Assembly: GCA_903927685.1 (NCBI GenBank)
Contig: CAIYOB010001295.1
Location: forward strand, 1-13,211
Reading direction: 5' to 3'
DNA: 13,211 nucleotides
From: an uncultured Planctomycetaceae bacterium
GTDB taxonomy: Bacteria; Planctomycetota; Planctomycetia; Pirellulales; Pirellulaceae
Shown here: in pieces, positions 8,063 to 13,211 of the stretch
Layout of the letters: each line of letters starts with the position of its first letter
How positions within the stretch are numbered: the first letter of the stretch is position 1
Translations under genes and position numbers: made by a program
The notes under the pieces: model-generated
Told to the model about the DNA's origin: nothing
The model's input: only the letters and a program-made list of their open reading frames with translations
The model's database searches: none

Positions 8063-8142
8063 GCCGGGGTGGCTGTGGTCGAGTGCAGCGAGCCCACAGT
8101 CCGTGGGGATTCCGGGGGCTCGCTGCGCTCGACCCCGGCCAC
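8063..8142 (+). repeat. 80-bp palindromic dispersed repeat, copy A
   Basis: Arms at 8067-8095 and 8116-8144 form a 29-bp stem with only three mismatches (at least two of them G-T wobbles) around a 20-base loop. The core of the stem is TCGAGTGCAGCGAGCCC. An inverted copy at 10915-10994 matches at 78 of 80 positions, loop included. It lies in the convergent spacer between the HzsA-related gene and the SMR exporter gene. It is followed on the plus strand by a pyrimidine-rich stretch, so it could end transcription from both sides. In form it resembles REP or nuclease-mobilised palindromes; no transposase is nearby. Confidence 0.85.
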
Positions 8143-8179
8143 CCTTCCCTGACTTCTTCTCTTGACCTGGTGTCATTCC

Positions 8180-8542
8180 TCACTCCGCCTGGACCGCATC
8201 AGCCGGCGTCTTCGCCGCCGACTGGTCGGACGCGGTCAGCTTGAGGCCCACGACGCCGACGACAACCAAGGCGATGCAGATCACGCGGGCGAGACTGGCC
8301 GATTCGCCGTACCACAGGATGCCCAACGCGGCGGTCCCGGCGGCTCCGATGCCGGTCCAGATGGCGTAGCTCGTGCCCACCTCCAGGGTCTTCGTGGCTT
8401 GGGCCAACAGGACGAAGCTGACGATGCTGGCGAGTACCGTGAACACGCTGGGCCACAGCCGGGTCAAGCCGACCGTGGATTTCAGGCCGACCGCCCAGAT
8501 GACCTCAAACAGGGCGGCGATCAGCAGGCAGATCCAAGCCAT
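8180..8542 (-). CDS. gdx: SMR family exporter, guanidinium exporter (Gdx/SugE) subtype
   Basis: Small multidrug resistance family protein, 120 residues with four membrane helices (about 2-20, 30-49, 57-76, 84-103). It works as a dual-topology dimer exchanging a cation for protons. The Gdx subtype exports guanidinium rather than bulky drugs. The residues I recall as defining that subtype are all present at canonical positions: Glu13 and Trp16 in FEVIWAVGLK, Ser42, and Tyr59 and Trp62 in GTSYAIWTGIGA. The C-terminal 15 residues are a polar tail beyond the usual family end. The ATG at 8542 has GAGG six bases upstream. The gene begins 30 bases after the purF stop on the same strand, so it is probably cotranscribed with purF, and there is no room for its own guanidine riboswitch. 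Confidence 0.92.
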   Translation of the reverse strand: MAWICLLIAALFEVIWAVGLKSTVGLTRLWPSVFTVLASIVSFVLLAQATKTLEVGTSYAIWTGIGAAGTAALGILWYGESASLARVICIALVVVGVVGLKLTASDQSAAKTPADAVQAE

Positions 8543-8572
8543 GCGGGGCCTCGATTTCCCGGGCGTGCCGGT

Positions 8573-10195
8573 CTACAGCTTCGACTCCAGCGTCTGGCAA
8601 CCGGAAGTTCCGGCCTGCGCCTCGTAGGTCCGCCGGGCGGTATTGCCGTTGCGCGAATTCTCGAGTGCGATCTCGTACAGGCGCTGGCCCGCGGGCGTCG
8701 GATAGCGGCCGGTGATGCACGCCTGGCACAGCTGGTCGCCGTCGAAGCCGATCGCCCGCGCGACCGCCTCGACGGGCAGATAACGCAGCGAATCGGCGCC
8801 CAGATCGGCAGCCATCTTCTGCAATGCCTCGGCCGTCAGCTTGCCGTCGGGCAGATACTTGGCGGCAAACAGCTCCTCGATGGTCGACATGTCGATCCCG
8901 TAGAAGCACGGGGCGAGGATCGGCGGACAGGCGACGCGGACGTGAATCTCGCGGGCGCCGCCGAAGGTGCGGAGGCGGTCGAGCAGGACGCGCATGGTGG
9001 TCGAACGGACGATCGAGTCCTCGACCAGGAACACGCGTTTGCCGGCCAGGATTTCGCGGAGCGGCGTGTACTTGGTCTCCGCTTTCTTCCGCCGCCCCTC
9101 GCCGCCCTCGATGAACGTCCGCCCCGCATAGCGATTGCGGATCAGGCCTTCCATCGATTGCACGCCCAGTTCAAAGGCCATCGAGTCGGCCGCAGCTTTG
9201 CTGGTGTCCGGCACGGGCACGACGATCGTGTCCCGGTCCAGCGGCACGCGGCCCTCGTCCTTTTCCAGGCGGGCCAGTTCCAGTCCCAGCTTGGCCCGGG
9301 ACAAGTACACGCTGCGGTCGTCCAGCGTGCTGGCTACATTGGCAAAGTAAATCCACTCAAAGAAGCAATGCGCCCGCCGACAGGTGTTGGCGAACCGCTC
9401 GATCTCAAACCCGCCCGCCGCGGTCAGCGAGATCGCATGCCCGGGCAACAGCGACTTGATGCTCTCCGGCTGGAAGCCCAAATTCAGCAGGGCGACGCTT
9501 TCGCTGGCGCACGCGAACAGCGGCCCTTCCTTGGCATACACCAACGGCTTGATGCCCAGCGGATCGCGGGCCACCAGCATATCGCCTTGGGCATTCAGGT
9601 AGACCAGGCTGTAAGCGCCGTCGAAGCGGCTGCACACGTTCCGCATCATTTCCGCCAGCGACGGGCGGAGGTCCCCCGACAGCTCGCGGCTCAGCTCGTG
9701 CATCAGAATTTCCGTGTCGCTCTCGCGGGTCAGGTGGTGGTCCGCGTCGCTTAACAGCCGATCCCGCAACTGCTGGTAATTCGCCAGCTGGCCGTTGAAC
9801 CCAAAACTGAACCACTTGTACTTGATCAAGTGATGCCGCTCGAAGGGTTGGGCCAGGCCGCGGTCGTCGGCTCCGCAGGTGGCGTAGCGGACGTGTCCGA
9901 TCGCCGCGCGGCCGGCATATTTCTGCATCAGCGCCTCGCAGGCCGTGCGGTGCGACAAACGGAACACCTCCGTGACCGAGCCGACGTCTTTGTGGGTGTC
10001 GATCAGCTGGTCCCGGCCGGCGTTGTACGAGGTCATGCCGGCGGCCAGTTGGCCGCGATTTTGGATGTCCAGCAGCATCCGCGGAACCAGCCGGGACGCC
10101 TGGTCTGGCCCCTGCGGGGGACACAGCGGACTCCGTTCGTCACTGGGCAGGTGATAGACCGCGACAATGCCGCATTCGTGATGCAATTCGCTCAT
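8573..10195 (-). CDS. purF: Amidophosphoribosyltransferase PurF (divergent, Fe-S type)
   Basis: 540 residues, somewhat longer than the usual 470-510. PurF makes phosphoribosylamine from PRPP and glutamine, the first step of purine synthesis in the cytoplasm. The ATG at 10195 gives [14 protein letters not shown]; the seven residues before Cys8 would be removed to expose the catalytic cysteine. Glutaminase residues are kept: GHVRYATCG (100-108), FNGQLANY (133-140), RESDTE (157-162). The phosphoribosyl part has the PRPP loop [13 protein letters not shown] (388-400) and [14 protein letters not shown]. Cys277, Cys430, Cys490 and Cys493 ([11 protein letters not shown]) match the four Fe-S cysteines of the B. 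subtilis type. Unusual points are NRGQL (46-50) in place of the common HRGQE/D and about 13 extra residues between the catalytic cysteine and that motif. A frame extension upstream to 10267 lacks homology and was not used. The Gdx gene follows 30 bases downstream. Confidence 0.93.
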   Translation of the reverse strand: MSELHHECGIVAVYHLPSDERSPLCPPQGPDQASRLVPRMLLDIQNRGQLAAGMTSYNAGRDQLIDTHKDVGSVTEVFRLSHRTACEALMQKYAGRAAIGHVRYATCGADDRGLAQPFERHHLIKYKWFSFGFNGQLANYQQLRDRLLSDADHHLTRESDTEILMHELSRELSGDLRPSLAEMMRNVCSRFDGAYSLVYLNAQGDMLVARDPLGIKPLVYAKEGPLFACASESVALLNLGFQPESIKSLLPGHAISLTAAGGFEIERFANTCRRAHCFFEWIYFANVASTLDDRSVYLSRAKLGLELARLEKDEGRVPLDRDTIVVPVPDTSKAAADSMAFELGVQSMEGLIRNRYAGRTFIEGGEGRRKKAETKYTPLREILAGKRVFLVEDSIVRSTTMRVLLDRLRTFGGAREIHVRVACPPILAPCFYGIDMSTIEELFAAKYLPDGKLTAEALQKMAADLGADSLRYLPVEAVARAIGFDGDQLCQACITGRYPTPAGQRLYEIALENSRNGNTARRTYEAQAGTSGCQTLESKL

Positions 10196-10305
10196 GGAGA
10201 TCGACGACTCCGTGCCGGCCGGCCAAAGGGAAGCGAAGAACGGGTCAGACGCTGCAGGAAGGTGCACCCGCGACGGCGCGGGGATCCACCCCTCGCGGCT
10301 GTCAC

Positions 10306-10334
10306 ATTGTAGAGGTCCGTCGTCCGGTCCACAA
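10306..10334 (-). promoter_or_regulatory. Candidate sigma70-type promoter for purF-gdx
   Basis: On the minus strand, TTGTGG (10334-10329) and TACAAT (10311-10306) are separated by exactly 17 bases. The predicted start near 10299 would leave a leader of about 104 bases before the purF ATG. The rest of the 284-base spacer between purF and the DUF2784 gene shows no clear gene; no purine riboswitch core was recognised. Confidence 0.5.
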
Positions 10335-10479
10335 CACAGCCGGGGCCTGCGGACGATGTCGGAACGCAGAAGTGCAAGGCCGATAACCGGTTGGGGCGAG
10401 CGAAATCGGTTCGCCGACTTCTCCGCGGCCTAGTCGGCGTCGACCGGACAGGGGATAATAACCTCGGGAGAATGGAACC

Positions 10480-10893
10480 ATGCAACTCGCGTATCGCTTG
10501 GCGGCCGATGTCGTGCTGATGTGTCATGTAGGTTACGCCACGTTTGTGCTGGTGGGCTTTGTGCTGACGGTGATCGGGATTCTGGCCGGCTGGAGCTGGG
10601 TCCGAAATCGCTGGTTCCGCGGAGTGCACCTGGCGGCCATTCTGCTGGTCGTCGCCGAATCACTGCTGGGCATCGTCTGCCCCCTGACCGCTTGGGAAAA
10701 CCAATTGCGGCGGCTGGCCGGCCAGTCCGCTTACCGGGGCGACTTCATCGCCACCTGGCTGCACGATCTGCTGTTCTTCGACTTCCCGCCGTGGGTTCTG
10801 ACCGTCTGTTACACCTTGTTCGGACTGGCCGTGCTGGCGACCTTTGTCCTGGCTCCGCCACGGCGCCCCCGGCCCCGAATGGTACGAGACTAA
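10480..10893 (+). CDS. DUF2784 family membrane protein
   Basis: 137 residues, matching the short DUF2784 family by its layout and the signature CPLTAWENQLR (67-77). It has three or four membrane helices: about 8-38, 48-68 and 102-126, the first perhaps folded as one long helix. Histidines near membrane borders (His16, His50, His95) might bind a metal or haem, but that is inference. A basic Pro/Arg tail (126-137) should lie in the cytoplasm. The ATG at 10480 has GGGAG nine bases upstream. The gene is divergent from purF and is followed by copy B of the palindromic repeat, so it is probably a single-gene unit. The function of the family is not established. Confidence 0.88.
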   Translation: MQLAYRLAADVVLMCHVGYATFVLVGFVLTVIGILAGWSWVRNRWFRGVHLAAILLVVAESLLGIVCPLTAWENQLRRLAGQSAYRGDFIATWLHDLLFFDFPPWVLTVCYTLFGLAVLATFVLAPPRRPRPRMVRD

Positions 10894-10914
10894 GAAAAGG
10901 AAGCCCCGGGGCGC

Positions 10915-10994
10915 GTGGCCGGGGTCGAGTGCAGCGAGCCCCCGGAATCCCCGCGGACTGTGGGCTCGCTGCACTCGACCACAGCCACCCCGGC
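10915..10994 (-). repeat. 80-bp palindromic dispersed repeat, copy B (inverted relative to copy A)
   Basis: The reverse complement of this stretch equals copy A (8063-8142) except at two positions, one in the loop and one in the right arm. Similarity stops sharply at both ends, which defines the unit. It starts 21 bases after the DUF2784 stop codon and precedes the promoter of the helicase gene, so it sits at a gene end, like copy A. The perfect inner stem is TCGAGTGCAGCGAGCCC with its complement. Confidence 0.85.
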
Positions 10995-11055
10995 AGTCGT
11001 CATTCGTTAACCTCGCACCATTTCCCCCAGCCCCGGCGGTGAGTCTGCCCAATAG

Positions 11056-11084
11056 TTGACGGAACCGCCGATTCGTGTTACTGT
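11056..11084 (+). promoter_or_regulatory. Sigma70-type promoter for the helicase-DUF434 pair
   Basis: TTGACG (11056-11061) and TACTGT (11079-11084) are separated by 17 bases. The start would be near 11091, leaving a leader of about 58 bases to the TTG start codon at 11149. The position just after repeat copy B marks a new transcription unit. Confidence 0.6.
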
Positions 11085-11148
11085 TTGGGGCAATATTCTC
11101 CTTTGCTTCCCCCTCCCATGACCTGTTCACCGCGGAGTCAGGACGACA

Positions 11149-12411
11149 TTGACGCAAGCTGCCCCCACCCCACCGGCCGCACGCTTTGACGAGCTGGGCC
11201 TTTCGGAAGTCATGTTGGCTTCGTTGAAACAGGCGCGGTACGACCAGCCGACGCCGATCCAGGGCGGTCTGATCCCGCTCGCCTTGCAGGGCCTGGACGT
11301 CATCGGCCAGGCGCGGACGGGCACCGGCAAGACCGCCGCGTTCCTGATCCCGATTCTGGAACGATTGAAACCCTCCCGCGAAGCGTCCGGGCCGCAGGCC
11401 CTGATCCTGACCCCCACCCGCGAACTGGCGGTGCAAGTCCGCGACGAGGCGGACAAGCTGACCTACGGCCGCCACGTGCACTGCGTGGCGATCTACGGCG
11501 GACAACCGATCCGCGGCCAGATCGAAAAACTGCGGCGCGGCGCGCACATCATCGTCGGCACGCCGGGCCGGGTCATGGATCATATGTCCCGCGGCACGCT
11601 GCACTGGAACAACTTGTCGTTCGTCGTACTGGACGAAGCCGACCGGATGCTGGACATCGGCTTTCGTCCGGATATCGAGAAGATCCTCCGCCGCTGTCCC
11701 ACCGAGCGGCAGACGCTGCTGCTGAGCGCCACCGTCCCGCCGCCGATCCTGCACTTGGCCCGGCGGTACATGCGCGACCCGCAGTCGCTGGACTTCTCGC
11801 CCCTGAACTTGGCCGTCGAAACGATCGAGCAATTCTATTTTACGGTCGAGCACGAGAAAAAATTCGAGCTGCTGGTCCGCCTGCTGATCCGCGAAAAGCC
11901 GCACCAGGCGATCATCTTTTGCCGGACCAAGCGGGGTACGGAGCGGATCTACCAGCGGTTGAGCAAGTTGACCACCAAGGTCGAGTGCATCCACGGGGAC
12001 ATGCAGCAATCGGCCCGCGACCGCGTGATGGGCCTGTTGCGCAGCGGCAAGTTGCGGTTGCTGGTCGCCACCGACGTGGTGGGCCGCGGGATCGATGTGA
12101 CCGCGATTTCCCATATCATCAACTTTGACATTCCCCAGTTCTGCGACGATTACGTCCACCGCGTGGGCCGGACCGGCCGGATGGGCCGCGAAGGCGTGGC
12201 GTTCACGTTTGTCGAGCCGGAGCAGGGCTTCGAGCTGACGCGGATCGAACAGCGGATCAACCAGCTGCTAAAACGCGACGAGATCCGGGGCGTCGAAACG
12301 GTCCGCCCGAAGGTCGTGGAGGCCTTGGAGGGAGACACGCCGCCCGAACCGGACAAGCCGAAACCGCCGCCGTTCGCCCCCCGGCGTCCCCGCGTCCGCC
12401 GCGGGCTGTGA
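11149..12411 (+). CDS. DEAD-box ATP-dependent RNA helicase
   Basis: 420 residues, the compact RhlE-like size of bacterial DEAD-box helicases. They unwind short RNA duplexes in ribosome assembly or RNA decay; RhlE, RhlB or CsdA assignment is not possible from this sequence alone. All motifs are present: upstream Phe13, Q motif PTPIQ (34-38), motif I ARTGTGKT (55-62), Ia PTRELA (89-94), GG (117-118), TPGR (138-141), DEAD (162-165), SAT (193-195), IIFCRTK (255-261), ATDVVGRGID (307-316) and HRVGRTGR (337-344). The C-terminal tail (about 395-420) is Pro/Arg-rich and basic, typical of an RNA-binding extension. The start is TTG at 11149 with AGGA five bases upstream; the first in-frame ATG would remove Phe13 of the Q-motif region, so TTG is preferred. 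The DUF434 gene begins one base after the stop codon, indicating one operon. Confidence 0.95.
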   Translation: MTQAAPTPPAARFDELGLSEVMLASLKQARYDQPTPIQGGLIPLALQGLDVIGQARTGTGKTAAFLIPILERLKPSREASGPQALILTPTRELAVQVRDEADKLTYGRHVHCVAIYGGQPIRGQIEKLRRGAHIIVGTPGRVMDHMSRGTLHWNNLSFVVLDEADRMLDIGFRPDIEKILRRCPTERQTLLLSATVPPPILHLARRYMRDPQSLDFSPLNLAVETIEQFYFTVEHEKKFELLVRLLIREKPHQAIIFCRTKRGTERIYQRLSKLTTKVECIHGDMQQSARDRVMGLLRSGKLRLLVATDVVGRGIDVTAISHIINFDIPQFCDDYVHRVGRTGRMGREGVAFTFVEPEQGFELTRIEQRINQLLKRDEIRGVETVRPKVVEALEGDTPPEPDKPKPPPFAPRRPRVRRGL

Positions 12412-12412
12412 G

Positions 12413-13138
12413 ATGCCTGACACTCGGCGACACCGTGGTCCGCACCCGGAGGACCTGGAACTGTTCGCCGCCGCCTGGTGGCCGGCACTCCAGTCCGCCA
12501 CGGCGGACCTATCCTGGCTGTTGTCCCGCGGCTATGCCGAGCCTTCGGCTCTGAAACTGGTCGGCGACCGGTTGCAGCTGACCGAACGCCAGCGGATCGC
12601 GGTCATGCGCTCGGCGTGCTCGGACCAGGCGCTGGAGCGCCGGCGACAGACGCAGTGGTCGGCGGAACGGCTGGCCGGCCAGCGGCTGGACATCGACGGC
12701 TTCAACGTCCTGACGACCATCGAAGCCGCCCTGGCCCACGGGGTGCTGCTCGGCGGCCGCGATGGCTGCCTGCGGGACATGGCCAGTATGCACGGGACCT
12801 ATCGGAACGTCGACGAAACCGAACCGGCGTTGGCACTCCTCGGCCTGGTTCTGGACGAGTTGCACCCGGCCGAATGCTGCTGGTACCTGGACAGCCCCGT
12901 CTCGAACAGCGGCCGGCTGCGGGTTCGAATCGAGCAGCTGGCCGCCGACCGCGGCTGGCCGTGGCGCGTGGAGTTGGCCGCCAACGTCGACGCCATCCTG
13001 GCCGCCTCGCCCCACGTCGTGGCCACGGCCGATTCCATGATCCTGGACCGCTGTTCCAGCTGGTTCAACCTGGCCGCCGAAGCCCTCGCCCGCCGCCTGC
13101 CCGGCGCAGACACTGTCGTGATGTACGCCGCCGGTTAA
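12413..13138 (+). CDS. DUF434 domain-containing protein (with DUF5616-like C-terminal domain)
   Basis: 241 residues. The N-terminal part (about 20-70) matches DUF434: helical, with ATADLSWLLSRGY, SALKLVGDR and LTERQRIAV. The C-terminal part (about 88-240) resembles DUF5616. It has spaced acidic motifs: LDIDGFNVL (Asp93, Asp95), GRDGCLRDM (Asp117, Asp122), YLDSPVSNSG (Asp160) and ATADSMILD (Asp207, Asp212). The DGFNVL strand followed by further acidic sites resembles the metal-binding plan of PIN/NYN-type nucleases; this is inference, as the family has no established function that I know. The ATG at 12413 is one base after the helicase stop (TGAGATG), so the two are cotranscribed and probably translationally coupled. 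This points to a role in RNA handling. Confidence 0.85.
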   Translation: MPDTRRHRGPHPEDLELFAAAWWPALQSATADLSWLLSRGYAEPSALKLVGDRLQLTERQRIAVMRSACSDQALERRRQTQWSAERLAGQRLDIDGFNVLTTIEAALAHGVLLGGRDGCLRDMASMHGTYRNVDETEPALALLGLVLDELHPAECCWYLDSPVSNSGRLRVRIEQLAADRGWPWRVELAANVDAILAASPHVVATADSMILDRCSSWFNLAAEALARRLPGADTVVMYAAG

Positions 13139-13211
13139 CGCTCAAAGGGCCCGTCAGCCACCCGCTACGCCGGAAAGTCTGGCAGACCGGACATACCATA
13201 TCGTGAGTTCC
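13139..13211. other. Unassigned right edge
   Basis: These 73 bases after the DUF434 stop hold no convincing gene or terminator. A GTG at 13203 could open a downstream gene, but no Shine-Dalgarno site is close and too little sequence remains to judge. Confidence 0.4.

Noticed and set aside
8063..8144. Copy A as a simple intrinsic terminator
   Set aside because: The stem is much longer than usual, there is no clear T-run after it, and the loop is conserved with copy B. Terminator activity is possible but does not explain the element.
8162..9754. Plus-strand open frame of 530 codons over gdx and purF
   Set aside because: Shadow of two recognised genes. Its composition is typical of antisense translation.
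10660..12159. Minus-strand open frame of 499 codons over the helicase and repeat copy B
   Set aside because: It reads through a palindromic repeat and the complement of conserved helicase motifs. Protein-like similarity in the repeat part (LAALDPGH) would only reflect the dispersed DNA repeat.

Overview
The window looks like chromosomal DNA from a GC-rich planctomycete, probably of the Pirellulales type. Evidence for this is a Hanks-type kinase with the planctomycete N-terminal extension and a DWG motif, a large secreted protein that combines a discoidin domain with a HzsA-like propeller and two CXXCH sites, a DUF434 protein, and a dispersed palindromic repeat. This lineage call is an inference from gene style; there is no rRNA gene to confirm it. 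No tRNA, CRISPR array, transposase or prophage gene was seen. GC-rich DNA of this kind produces many long antisense open frames, and these were set aside.

Left block (1-4889, minus strand): a very good sigma70-type promoter (TTGCCA, 17 bp, TATACT) reads into a probable operon. Its genes are a secreted S41 carboxy-terminal processing protease with a PDZ domain, then tsaD (tRNA t6A synthesis; TAATG junction), then a transmembrane serine/threonine kinase whose C-terminus runs off the left edge. Across a 391-bp divergent spacer, the HzsA-related secreted protein (955 aa, two CXXCH haem sites) is transcribed to the right.

Middle block (8014-10994): a convergent spacer carries an 80-bp palindromic repeat (copy A). 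Next comes a minus-strand pair, purF (purine synthesis, divergent Fe-S type) followed by an SMR exporter of the guanidinium (Gdx/SugE) subtype, read from a recognisable promoter. A DUF2784 membrane protein is divergent from purF and is followed by the second, inverted copy of the 80-bp repeat (copy B, 78/80 identical).

Right block (11056-13138, plus strand): a sigma70-like promoter (TTGACG, 17 bp, TACTGT) drives a DEAD-box RNA helicase with a TTG start. One base after its stop codon comes a DUF434 protein with an acidic, nuclease-like C-terminal domain. This tight pair suggests a joint RNA-related role.

Most of the window is housekeeping. The parts most worth a second look are the HzsA-related haem protein, the palindromic repeat family, and the helicase/DUF434 pair.
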